A stretch of 64,000 nucleotides of DNA from Dehalogenimonas etheniformans (GTDB lineage Bacteria; Chloroflexota; Dehalococcoidia; Dehalococcoidales; Dehalococcoidaceae), in the NCBI RefSeq assembly GCF_014672715.2, contig NZ_CP058566.2, forward strand, positions 1,240,001 to 1,304,000. The letters run 5' to 3'. This document shows, piece by piece, positions 52,949 through 61,932 of the stretch (the stretch's first letter is position 1; each line of letters starts with the position of its first letter). Under the pieces are notes generated by a model. The model worked only from the letters and a program-made list of their open reading frames with translations, made no database searches and was not told where the DNA came from. The position numbers were made by a program, and so were the translations under genes.

Positions 52949-54376
52949 TCATTGTGCGTCTGGTGCGAAAAACCGTTTTTCTGCCCCATTGGGCGCAAGT
53001 TCCCATGTCCACCACTCAACCGCGGTCTCATTAAACGTTCCGGTCGGTGGGCCAATTCCAGCCTTGAATTGCTGGTTACCATACCCAAAAGCCTTATCCA
53101 TCGTAGCGAAAAAGCCATCGAACAAGGGTGTATTGGCAATTATCGTCTTCACCGTATTGTGAATCATCGAGCTATCCATCTTGGAGAAAACGCAGCTGGC
53201 AATACAGGTGTTACACCGTGATATGGAAATGCTATAACTTCTGCACGTGGAAGCATTGAACCAGAACGCCTTTTTGCCAGGATTTGAGAATTGGGCGGTA
53301 TTGCCTGGAAGCTTGCTAAAGACATAATCCGGCAGGTCCCAAGTTGGCTCAGGGTCTGTAGGAATAGAAGAACTTGGGCAAACATCTGCACAATTCGCAC
53401 ATTTGCAACAAAATTTTGCGATGCCGGCGTCTATGGGGTGGGTCGGCGCTAAAGGAAGGTTAGTTACCAAGGTATCCGTACCGACACCGATACCGTAGCT
53501 GGCACTGATCAGACCGCCGCCGGTACGAGCAATCTCGCCTCCTCCAGCCAGGGTGCTGAAGGCTGGAGCGGGTCCGATTCCGCCATTCAAGCCGTCATAA
53601 CCCAACGCAGCTAGAAAACGGGAACCGGTGCTACTAGCCTGTCCCTTCAACCTGTTTTGCAGGTTATTTCCAGCATGTCCCAGGACACTCGGGGTGACCA
53701 TAAGAGATGTGATAGGTGTTACAGACGTAACCGGGATAACAGTCATACCGGAGTTGGGAATAACACTTCCCTTCTTGGGATCTGAATAACCGGTCGGAGT
53801 GTCTTCAAACGTAAACCCGTTACTAAATACCAGGTTCTTGGTGTTTGAAGTCAGCGGGACATACCCAACTAAGGCGGCACCTGCAAACCTGAGAGCCGAT
53901 CTCACGATCCGGGCGTTGTCTTCAGGCGTACCACTATACTTCGGTACGCCTAGCTTTTCCGGTGTTGTGGCAGATGGCACCCAGGGAGCAGATGACCCGG
54001 TCGGCAATCCGATTGTATCGTTCAACGCATTATCTTTAAGGGTGCAACCGGGACTATCATCAAGCATCCATTTTTTCCGGCTCTCTATTGCTTGGGTAAC
54101 CACATTTGGATAATTGGTATCATAGAACTGGTTACTTGAGTTGGCGGAGTTTTTTGAGTTAAATCGCTTGATCTGGGTCCAATCCAACTCCATGGTCGGA
54201 TTTTCCAGCTCCCTCTCCTTTACAAACCACGGCTTTTTGGGATTACCCATATCAGCCGCGGCCATGTCATCCAGATCGTGGAAGACGGGTGTGGTTAAGG
54301 CTGCTGCACCCGCCCCAACCATTCCCAGGGCTTTCATGAAATCCCTTCTACTTACTGTTGAGTGAAACTTGGACAT
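52949..54376 (-). CDS. rdhA: Reductive dehalogenase catalytic subunit, 3
   Basis: 475 residues. Tat signal SRRDFMKALGMVGAGAAAL. Cluster motifs CCKCANCADVCPS and CRSYSISISRCNTCIASCVF. It is more diverged from copies 1 and 2 (about the same length, with several small replacements such as TSNTKNLVFSNG). It is the first rdhA in the minus-strand run, 94 bases after a B12-binding radical SAM gene. No rdhB is present. The three tandem paralogues could act on different organohalides. Confidence 0.93.
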   Translation of the reverse strand: MSKFHSTVSRRDFMKALGMVGAGAAALTTPVFHDLDDMAAADMGNPKKPWFVKERELENPTMELDWTQIKRFNSKNSANSSNQFYDTNYPNVVTQAIESRKKWMLDDSPGCTLKDNALNDTIGLPTGSSAPWVPSATTPEKLGVPKYSGTPEDNARIVRSALRFAGAALVGYVPLTSNTKNLVFSNGFTFEDTPTGYSDPKKGSVIPNSGMTVIPVTSVTPITSLMVTPSVLGHAGNNLQNRLKGQASSTGSRFLAALGYDGLNGGIGPAPAFSTLAGGGEIARTGGGLISASYGIGVGTDTLVTNLPLAPTHPIDAGIAKFCCKCANCADVCPSSSIPTDPEPTWDLPDYVFSKLPGNTAQFSNPGKKAFWFNASTCRSYSISISRCNTCIASCVFSKMDSSMIHNTVKTIIANTPLFDGFFATMDKAFGYGNQQFKAGIGPPTGTFNETAVEWWTWELAPNGAEKRFFAPDAQ

Positions 54377-54411
54377 CCCCTTTTTCCCCTTTAAATTATT
54401 ATCTTGGCTTG

Positions 54412-54428
54412 TTCCCAGTCTTTTCCGG
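54412..54428 (-). promoter_or_regulatory. rdhA leader motif, copy 3
   Basis: On the minus strand CCGGAAAAGACTGGGAA, a shorter version lacking the variable middle, 35 bases ahead of the rdhA 3 start. Confidence 0.55.
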
Positions 54429-54470
54429 TGTCAGTTGATCATTCGCCTGACCTCAAGTTCCCGCATTTTG

Positions 54471-55931
54471 TTAAGCCGGTTTCGGTGCCAGTTTGGTATG
54501 GGCTTCTTTAAGACTGGCGGCAAAACCTGCCAGGTGACGCTTAGACTTGACGACATAGATCTGGTTCTTGATGAGACTCCACAGCTCCCTGAAGAACTTC
54601 TTTGGATTGGTGACGATGATCTTGAAATAAGCCGGATCATGTTTCAGGGTAAAGCGGAAGCGGTTGACCGCATAAGTATTGAGGTAGTGGGTGAGCGCGT
54701 TATTGATAAGCTCATCCGGCACCTCGCTCAAATTGATCTTGTTGGAGTACTGCATCATGTACTCCGGCCATTCCCCCAGCTTCTGCGGAGGAGTGATCAA
54801 CTTGTGATCGACGCAGTAATCAAAGAGCTTAGTGCCCGGCAGAGGCCGGAAGCGGTTATATAGGTAATAGGGTCTATCGAGCCGCTCCAGCAGGCGATGG
54901 GTGGCCATGAAGTCCTCGGTCGTCTCGGTCGGGAAACCATGCATGATATAGAGCGAGGCGCGGATCTTGTACTTCACCAACAGCCAGAATGTCTTGACCA
55001 TTTGGTCCACGGTGATGCCCTTCTGGACGAAATCCAGCATCCGCTGGGAGCCGGTTTCAAAGCCCAAAGTCACCGAGACGCAGCCAGACTTGGCCATCAT
55101 TACCGCGTCTTCCTCCGACAGGTCGGCCCGGCAGTCGCAACTCCAGGTGAGCTTGATCTTCTTTTCCTTTAAGAGGCGGCAGAAGTCCCGCAGGCGCTTT
55201 CGGTTGAATGTAAAATTGTCATCATTAAATCGAATGTGCTTGGCGCCGTAGGTCTGTTGCAGGTGTTCGATCTGGGACACCAACCGCTCGGCGGAAAGAT
55301 AGCCGAGTGAGCCCTTATTGAAGGAATCGTTGTAACAGAAAGCGCAGTGGAAAGCGCAGCCCCGGCTGGTGTTGAGGTCGAGTTCTCGATATTTGGCGGC
55401 ATCCACCAGGTGCCAGGCTGGGTCAGGCAGTTCGTCCATGTTCTTGGTGAGAAACCGGGGTTCGTTCTTGACGACCTTACCACCTAACTTGAAGGCCAGT
55501 CCCTTGATCTCTTCGATTTTTGGGGTTCCGGTTTGCAGATGGTCAGCCAGTTCGGCCATGGTGTATTCCCCGGCGCCGATGACGGCATAATCGACATAGT
55601 CTTCAGCCAGGGTTTGTTCGGTAAGCACGCTCGGGCTGACGTTTCCCCAGACTATCCTGGCATTCGGCAGCAGGTTCCTGAATTCCTTGGACATATGGAT
55701 GGCGCCTTCCATATTGGGACCGACGATGACCGAAAAGCCGATAAGGTCCGGTTTGAATGCCGCCAGTTCTTCCGTGGTCCGGTCGTCCATGAAGCCGTCG
55801 TAGACCATTACCTCATGCCCGTGTTTCTCAAGCATGGCGCCGATGAATAGGAGCCCGTTCGGAAGATTGGAAGAGTTTGCAAAAGCGCGTTTGAAGGCGG
55901 GGGTGGTGGCGGCGACGAGAAGTACTTTCAT
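54471..55931 (-). CDS. B12-binding radical SAM enzyme upstream of the rdhA genes
   Basis: 486 residues. The N-terminal Rossmann-type half starts MKVLLVAATTPAFKRAFANS and has LIGFSVIVGPNMEGAIHM. It lacks the DxHxxG signature, so cobalamin would bind without a His lower ligand. The radical SAM core has SRGCAFHCAFCYN (CX3CX2C), GFETGSQRMLDFVQKGITV and MHGFPTETTEDF. The C-terminus is basic and helical. Related enzymes methylate sp2 or sp3 carbons in lipids, antibiotics and hopanoids. Its place 94 bases ahead of rdhA 3, in the same direction, suggests a shared operon. The link to dehalogenation is untested inference. Confidence 0.85.
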   Translation of the reverse strand: MKVLLVAATTPAFKRAFANSSNLPNGLLFIGAMLEKHGHEVMVYDGFMDDRTTEELAAFKPDLIGFSVIVGPNMEGAIHMSKEFRNLLPNARIVWGNVSPSVLTEQTLAEDYVDYAVIGAGEYTMAELADHLQTGTPKIEEIKGLAFKLGGKVVKNEPRFLTKNMDELPDPAWHLVDAAKYRELDLNTSRGCAFHCAFCYNDSFNKGSLGYLSAERLVSQIEHLQQTYGAKHIRFNDDNFTFNRKRLRDFCRLLKEKKIKLTWSCDCRADLSEEDAVMMAKSGCVSVTLGFETGSQRMLDFVQKGITVDQMVKTFWLLVKYKIRASLYIMHGFPTETTEDFMATHRLLERLDRPYYLYNRFRPLPGTKLFDYCVDHKLITPPQKLGEWPEYMMQYSNKINLSEVPDELINNALTHYLNTYAVNRFRFTLKHDPAYFKIIVTNPKKFFRELWSLIKNQIYVVKSKRHLAGFAASLKEAHTKLAPKPA

Positions 55932-55958
55932 ATATTCTCCAAATTCTTTCCAGTGGAG

Positions 55959-56774
55959 CTAGGCGGCAACCATTTCCCTGGTCTCTATGGCGGGCTGTAA
56001 CTCAGGGGCATCTAACTCGGCTTCGGTGGGGAAGATGCTCTTAACGTTGTATTCCAGTAGCTCAGTGCCCTTAAAGCAGTGAACATTGGTCAAGTGCTTG
56101 GAAGCGGCTGCCACGGCTTCTTCAATCTCTTCAGCCGTCGGTTTGCGCCATGGGTTGTGCCCAACCCGGGAGTATGCATCGATCTGGTATCGCATGTTTT
56201 TATCGATTCCGGCGATAAACTTAGCGATTTTTCCGATCTCCGGCGCATCGATGTATCCGGGGATGACGACTGACTCGGCCATCATCGGTACACCGCTTCG
56301 GTAGATACTTTCAAAGTTATGTAAGATTGCCCTGTTGGACTCGCCGGTATAATCGATGTGGAGTTTTTCATCTAATGCCTTCAGTCCGACAACCACCCTG
56401 TCAATATCGGTCAGGTTAGGCATGTGAAAGGCATTGGTCAGGAGGTAATTGGTCGTGCCCAGCTCGCGATGGAGGGTTTTGGCGATAATCGGCATAGCTG
56501 GGTCGAGGGAGGCTTCTTGCCCTTCAAGGAGCACCGATTTTACATTCAGGCCGATAAGAGTCTTGACGGCGGTATCCAGATCCATAAAACGCGTCGGCGG
56601 GGCCGTTACGCCTTTCGGATCAAGCATATGAATCTTAGCGTTGCGATCCAGCATCGCGTCATAGACCATCTTCTTGCAAATGCAGCCTTTGCACCGGATA
56701 TTGCAGCCCCAGAAATGGATGTAGGCTTGCTTGGTGGATTCGGCAAAGGCGATGTTATATATATTGGTCTGCAT
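55959..56774 (-). CDS. Small radical SAM enzyme (activase-like)
   Basis: 271 residues from ATG at 56774 (an in-frame GTG precedes it). The cluster motif CNIRCKGC (CX3CX2C) comes early, as in glycyl-radical activating enzymes, with SVLLEGQEASLDPAMP for the usual GGE region and VIPGYIDAPEIGKIAKFI further on. A C-terminal helical tail of about 40 residues is extra. No glycyl-radical enzyme is nearby. AACGAGG lies ahead of the start. It is the first gene of the minus-strand run to rdhA and ends 27 bases before the B12-radical SAM gene. Confidence 0.8.
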   Translation of the reverse strand: MQTNIYNIAFAESTKQAYIHFWGCNIRCKGCICKKMVYDAMLDRNAKIHMLDPKGVTAPPTRFMDLDTAVKTLIGLNVKSVLLEGQEASLDPAMPIIAKTLHRELGTTNYLLTNAFHMPNLTDIDRVVVGLKALDEKLHIDYTGESNRAILHNFESIYRSGVPMMAESVVIPGYIDAPEIGKIAKFIAGIDKNMRYQIDAYSRVGHNPWRKPTAEEIEEAVAAASKHLTNVHCFKGTELLEYNVKSIFPTEAELDAPELQPAIETREMVAA

Positions 56775-56816
56775 CACAACCTCGTTATTTCGAAAGGGGA
56801 AGAAGGTCTTTGTATT

Positions 56817-56829
56817 CAGTTAGTAACTG
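56817..56829. promoter_or_regulatory. Perfect 13-base palindrome upstream of the radical SAM-rdhA run
   Basis: CAGTTAGTAACTG has six-base perfect arms around one base and lies 43 bases before the start of the small radical SAM gene. It is a plausible operator. Confidence 0.45.
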
Positions 56830-57254
56830 TAACCCGAATTTAGCTCTTCCATTTACTTTCTTAATGTTAACGCGACCATTATATTCCTTGGAAGAGTCTA
56901 CCGAAGTGATTTAAGTTACAGGAGGAGTCTAGTATTTAGTTTAGAAGAACTCCGTTGGGGATGGTCAATCATTTAATATTATTATTAAGATTGTTTAACT
57001 TGAATAAGAGTATCATGGGATTCCATACTTGTCAATGGGTTAGACATTAAAGGTGATTTAACTCTACGATTAATTATCATAATATTAAGAAAAAATTCAG
57101 TATAAATGCTTAGACGACATTGTACCGTTGGACATGGTATTAGTACCGCTAACGATAATCTTAATATTTTATGAAACTGGGCCAGGGAGCTTTTATCCTT
57201 GTCCAATTTTAGAAATCACTTCGATGAGCAACCCGTTTCTGGTACATTGAATGT
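56830..57254. other. AT-rich divergent intergenic region
   Basis: No gene is supported. Three copies of a TTAATATT-type motif are present: near 56974 and at 57081-57090 (AATATTAAGA), and inverted at 57159-57168 (TCTTAATATT). Two GTACCG repeats lie at 57122-57127 and 57143-57148. A TACATT (57243-57248) lies 6 bases before the GTG of the MFS gene. The strong AT bias contrasts with the flanking genes and suits a regulatory or curved-DNA region. Confidence 0.45.
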
Positions 57255-58823
57255 GTGACTTTGAACGGTGCGCCGAACCCAATTTCCAAAAGTCCCGGCG
57301 TCCTCGGGCAATACAAGCTCGACGAGCCCGCGGGTCGCTGGTTATTAGCGACCACGATAGTCTCCAGCGGGCTGGCATTCCTGGTTTCCACAGCGGTTGG
57401 CATTGCCCTTCCGTCGATCCAATCGTACTTTAACGCCCCTCTTTCGGGTCTTCAGTGGATTAGCGTGGCGTATCTTCTGCCGTTTTCGGCGCTTCTCCTT
57501 ATCGGCGGGGCACTGGGCGATCATTACGGCAGGCGAAGGATCTTCTTTATCGGCTTGGCGCTGTTCGTTCTCGGTTCTGTCACCTCTGCGTTTGCTGTCA
57601 ACGTTGCGATGCTGGCAACTTTTCAAGCAGTGGCGGGAATCGGCTCCGCCTTACTTGTCCCACAGAACCTCGCTTTCATCAACACTAGTTTTGCAGCCGG
57701 TGAACGGGGCCGGGCGATTGGCTGGTGGGCTGGGCTATCGGGAGCTATAGGGGTCGCCGCTCCCTGGATCGGCGGCATCATCACCCAGTATTTTTCCTGG
57801 CGCGGCGTCTTTCTACTGGTTCTTCCATTCGGCGTGTTGCTCGTCTTCATGGCCCGGCGGTTTATCCGTGAGAACGCGCCAGTCCGAAGTCAGCGGCCTA
57901 ATTGGATTCTTGGTGCACCCCTGTTGCTCGGTTTCGGCTCTATTATCTTCGCCCTAATCCGGTTGCCCGAATATTCGATCGGATTACTCGAATCAGGGGT
58001 TTTTGTAATCGGAGTGGCTCTCATCCTAATGTTCTTCGTCCTCGACCGCCGGCAAAAAAAACCGATGCTACCGAGAAAACTCTTCCGCTCGCCTCTGGTG
58101 GCGGGAGCCAACGGTGCGACCCTCCTGCTGTATTTCGCGCTGAACGGCATAATCTATTTCACCGTCCTCAATCTCCAGCAGGTCCAGGGCATGAGCCCAT
58201 CGATCGGCGGATTGGCGATCCTGCCCTCCACTCTCCTGATCACCTTTTTATCCGGTCCTTTCGGCAGCCTTGCCGACAAGCTCGGTCCCCGGATCCAGAT
58301 GATTTTCGGCCCTATCATGGTTGCCGGAGGTATATTTCTTTTAGCTTTTTCGGGGGTAGGCAACAGCTACTCCATCGCTTTTTTGCCTGGTCTGATTACT
58401 ATCGGCTTCGGGATGGCGGTGGTCATCGCTCCACTCACCAAGTCAGCATTGTCGGTGGACGAGTCACTGTCCGGCGTGGCTTCGGGATTCAACAACGCCG
58501 TGGCACGGATCGCCACACTTTTCTCCGTGGCACTGCTGGGGCTGATGATGTCGGTGCTGTTTTCGGCATCGCTGGCGGGAAATCTCGAAAAAACAGACCT
58601 GAGTCCCGCTCAACGCCAGGAGATCATGGATCAATCGTCGAAATTGGGCGGCATCAGTGTGCCCGATAGCTTCGATGGTGGGTCCCGGTTTGCTGCTCAG
58701 AACGCGGTAAGAGAATCATTTGCTTCAGCATTTAAATGGACGATGGTGGCCAATGCCGCGCTAGCTGCCGGAGCGGCAGTGGTATCACTGGCAGCCATTC
58801 GGAACCCGCGAAAAGGCGGATAA
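57255..58823 (+). CDS. MFS multidrug exporter, EmrB/QacA (DHA2) family
   Basis: 522 residues with about 14 membrane segments. STAVGIALPSIQSYFNAPLS near the N-terminus and GALGDHYGRRRIFFIGLALF in the first cytoplasmic loop match DHA2 family motifs, and a longer loop occurs after segment 6. The start is GTG. It expels hydrophobic compounds using the proton gradient. It is divergent from the radical SAM-rdhA run, so a shared regulator is possible, but none is encoded here. Confidence 0.9.
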   Translation: MTLNGAPNPISKSPGVLGQYKLDEPAGRWLLATTIVSSGLAFLVSTAVGIALPSIQSYFNAPLSGLQWISVAYLLPFSALLLIGGALGDHYGRRRIFFIGLALFVLGSVTSAFAVNVAMLATFQAVAGIGSALLVPQNLAFINTSFAAGERGRAIGWWAGLSGAIGVAAPWIGGIITQYFSWRGVFLLVLPFGVLLVFMARRFIRENAPVRSQRPNWILGAPLLLGFGSIIFALIRLPEYSIGLLESGVFVIGVALILMFFVLDRRQKKPMLPRKLFRSPLVAGANGATLLLYFALNGIIYFTVLNLQQVQGMSPSIGGLAILPSTLLITFLSGPFGSLADKLGPRIQMIFGPIMVAGGIFLLAFSGVGNSYSIAFLPGLITIGFGMAVVIAPLTKSALSVDESLSGVASGFNNAVARIATLFSVALLGLMMSVLFSASLAGNLEKTDLSPAQRQEIMDQSSKLGGISVPDSFDGGSRFAAQNAVRESFASAFKWTMVANAALAAGAAVVSLAAIRNPRKGG

Positions 58824-58852
58824 AAAAGAGCTTCCTGATCAGGGAAGCTCTT
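58820..58852 (-). terminator. Terminator after the surface-protein gene
   Basis: On the minus strand AAGAGCTTCCC, TGATC and GGGAAGCTCTT-type arms are followed by TTTTTTATCC. It may also stop plus-strand transcripts of the MFS gene, though the T tail is poor there. Confidence 0.78.
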
Positions 58853-58900
58853 GGCCGGATTTGCCGCGCCGGGCCTTGGAGTCTAGTGCATCGTGCCCAG

Positions 58901-61570
58901 CTAAATAACCCGTTGTTTGCGTCTTCTCCAAAACATCACAAAGCCGCCGAGCACGATCCCGGTTCCCAGAACTGCGAAGATGGAATTAACTACCCCCTGC
59001 CGGGGTTTTTCAAGAATGTCTGCGTTCAACGCCGGAGGAATGCAAACGTAATTGTTCGCGTCCAGCCCGGTTAAAGATAATCCGGAAATGACGACTGATT
59101 TGCCAACACCCACTTCGCTGTTATCAAAACTTCCTGCCACTTCAAACGTTACCAGGCTTGCTGCATCTGAACCAACCAACCCCGAAAGAGTGGCGGTGCT
59201 GACATCTACTTTGCAATCCGTCGTGCCATCGAACGTTTTATTCTGCGCCGCCACCCCTATCACAGTTACAGGCTTCGGCAGTATCCAGCCTTCCGCAGAA
59301 AAGAATGAATAATCGTAATTTTTACCGTCATTGCCATCCAGTATGACTCCGCTGGGAATCAGTTGCTTCCCTGTACCTGCGTTCTTGTTGTCGAAATTCT
59401 GGTTGAATTTATACTCGCTATCGCCAAAGCCCAGATCGGTCAGAACCAGGGGATTACCTGTGGATGAGGTGGTCCCGTCATACGTCTTGGAATCTGACAC
59501 CGCGGCCACAGACACAGGCTTTTTGATGATCTCTCCGGTTGAGACGCTGATAAAGGTACAGGCGTAATTTGCCCCGCCGTTACCGTCAACAACCGCACCG
59601 AACGGCGTCAGTGTCTTAGCCGCGCCCGCGTTCCGGTTATCGTATGATTGTTTGAACGACCAGATATCTCCCACCGAAACCGGTTGAGACGTTTTCGGAG
59701 TCGCAGATGAAGTATTGGTGCCGTCGTAGACTTTAGAATCCGGGACAGCAAAGATGCTGATAGGAAGCTTGTCCACGACGCCGGTGGTATCATTCCGGTA
59801 GGTGTAGGAATAATTCTCACCATCGTTGCCATCGTCGACTCTGCCGGACGCGAATATGGTCTTATTGGTACCTGCATTCTTGTCAGCAAATTGCTGGGTG
59901 AAAGAATCAGAGTCGCCTTGCGCCAGACCTGGGAAAACTGAAGGCGCGGCGCTTGAAAACCCCGTACCATCGTACATTTTTCTGTCGGGGCTGGCAATAA
60001 TCGTGATCGCCAGTTTATCGATCTGGCCTGAAGTCACGGATAAAAAGGTGTAAGAATAATTTGCGCCATTATTCCCGTCCGCGATCACACCGGCAGGTGT
60101 CAACTTTTTGCAGGTGCCAACATTCCGGTTGTCGAAAGTCTGAGAGAAAGCCGGCGTATCACCCTCCATCGCGGGTGCGGAAAGCGTCGGTATCCCGGAT
60201 GAAAGAACTCTTCCGTCATAAGTCTTGAAATCAGCCACTGCGGAAATCGTGACCGGCAATTTTTGAATTTCACCGGTAGCCGCGCTTATGAAAGTCGCGT
60301 CATAGTTGTTGCCGTTGTTGCCATCATTGACGGCTCCGGCGGGGATTAATGTCTTGCCTGTGCCGGCATTCCGATCATCGAAAATCTGGCGGAACGAATG
60401 GGTTGTATCCCCAGTCGCCAGCCCGATCGACAGGGAGGGAATTTTCGATGATGACACGGTGCCGTCATACGTCTTCGTGTCGGTGAGCGAGCTGACGGTG
60501 ATCGGCAGTTTCGTAATCCCACCGGTGGCGTCGATGAAGGTGTATGCATAGTTGCGGCCGCCATTTCCGTCATTGACAATGCCGGAAGGAGTCAGTGATT
60601 TGACGGCACCCGCGTTCCGGTTATCGAAAGTCTGGATAAAAGAATCATTCATGTCACCAGCAGCCAGCGGGATTGATAAAGACGGGGTCGCGTTCGACAA
60701 GGTGGTGCCATCATAGGTTTTAGTATCGGGCACGGCGGTTACGATGATTGGCAGTGGAGCGATATCGGCGGTAATGATCGGGTTGATGTAATAGCCGGAG
60801 GCATCATCGCCACCCAGGCTCAAACCAGAAACCGTTATCGGCTTCCCCGTTCCAATGTTACGATCGTTGAAGGTACCCGATGGGTTTGACATCAACAGGC
60901 TGACATCGTCGCCAGGTTCAACACCGATCAGACCGGGACTATCAATTTGGAGTCCTGCTCCAGTGGTGCCGTCGTACATCTTATTATCACTGGAAATTCC
61001 AGTAACGGTTAGTTCCTTGATCACATTGAATGTGTCAATTGTAAGATCACCGTACAAAAGTCGGGTTGAGTCGAAGTTGGTGCCCTGAATAATGAAACCC
61101 CATTGGTAACCATTGTTTACGTGAATGGTTAAAACACCGCTGCCCCCGGCATCGCCATAGGTGTTGGCCGAATATAAAGTCCCTTGAACACGACCACCCG
61201 GACTATCGGCAAAGACAAAGAGACGCGCTTGAGCTGCATACCAGGAATGCATGCAATGGTAATTCCAATTGAAGCTAACATTGGCACTTGCCGACACAGT
61301 ATTGGTGACGTTCCAGGTTTGTCAGCTGAAAGGAGCGCTACGCAGAAGATACGTAAACGTGAGACCTTCAGTGCCGCCAGTTGAAGAGTCGATGGTTTTC
61401 GTTCCCGGGCCGGATGACTGCCAGTGTTCGGGTTCGTAGGAACTGGGCAGTTCAGCGGCAGAGATTGGTGTAAGTGTAAGAATGAACAAGCCTGCAGCCG
61501 CGATACCTCCAGCCCCGAGGAGGCGTTTCAAGGTGATAAATGACCGGCCGAATTTAGACAGAAGTTTCAT
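58901..61570 (-). pseudogene. YDG-repeat cell-surface protein with an in-frame TGA
   Basis: From ATG at 61570 the frame encodes a signal segment (KRLLGAGGIAAAGLFILTLTP, shown in part) and about 80 residues to a TGA at 61322-61324. In the same frame it continues as QTWNVTNTVSASANVSFNW for another 800 residues. Eight YDG-type motifs (YDGTT, YDGTV, YDGRV, YDGTG, YDGTN, FDGTT) recur about every 75-80 residues, the MBG/YDG-like fold. The end has a membrane helix (VVNSIFAVLGTGIVLGGFVM) and RRRKQR, a surface anchor. No LPxTG is seen. TGA falls where Trp would suit. Either a nonsense mutation or a readthrough stop explains it. The N-terminal fragment alone would be useless. Confidence 0.78.
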
Positions 61571-61662
61571 AGTTGCGCATTGTAACACCTCTGCCTACTG
61601 AATCGCCAAACGCAGCAGAGAATGGGATAAACACAATGAATTAGATATAATTCTGAAGGTAA

Positions 61663-61738
61663 TGGCGCGCCTGAAGGGATTCGAACCCTTGGCCCTCGGT
61701 TTCGAAGACCGATGCTCTATCCACTGAGCTACAGGCGC
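61663..61738 (-). tRNA. tRNA-Arg(TCG)
   Basis: The minus strand folds as a standard cloverleaf: acceptor GCGCCTG with CAGGCGC, D-loop AGCTCAGTGGATAGAGC, anticodon loop CTTCGAA (anticodon TCG) on stem TCGGT/ACCGA, T arm GGGTTCGAATCCC. The 3' CCA is encoded. Confidence 0.95.
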
Positions 61739-61757
61739 ATGGCACCAAGGGAGAAGT

Positions 61758-61834
61758 TGGGGTGGGTAGTGGGAGTCGAACCCACGGTCTTCAGGGCCAC
61801 AACCTGACGCCTTAACCACTCGGCTATACCCACC
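61758..61834 (-). tRNA. tRNA-His(GTG)
   Basis: The minus strand gives acceptor GTGGGTA/TACCCAC plus the extra G at position -1 opposite C73, the mark of tRNA-His. Anticodon loop TTGTGGC (anticodon GTG) sits on stem TCAGG/CCTGA. The CCA end is encoded. It lies 19 bases from tRNA-Arg, in the same direction, so they may be co-transcribed. Confidence 0.95.
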
Positions 61835-61918
61835 GCGCAAAGTGTAATTATAACCATTTTAACGTCCCCATTTCAATCGAAGCGTTCGGGGGAGGTGAGG
61901 AGGCATCCCCTAACGTGA

Positions 61919-61924
61919 TATAAT
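61919..61924 (+). promoter_or_regulatory. -10 box of prfA
   Basis: TATAAT lies 8 bases before the ATG of prfA. A leaderless or near-leaderless mRNA is predicted. It is divergent from the two tRNA genes. Confidence 0.6.
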
Positions 61925-61932
61925 TCAAGATT

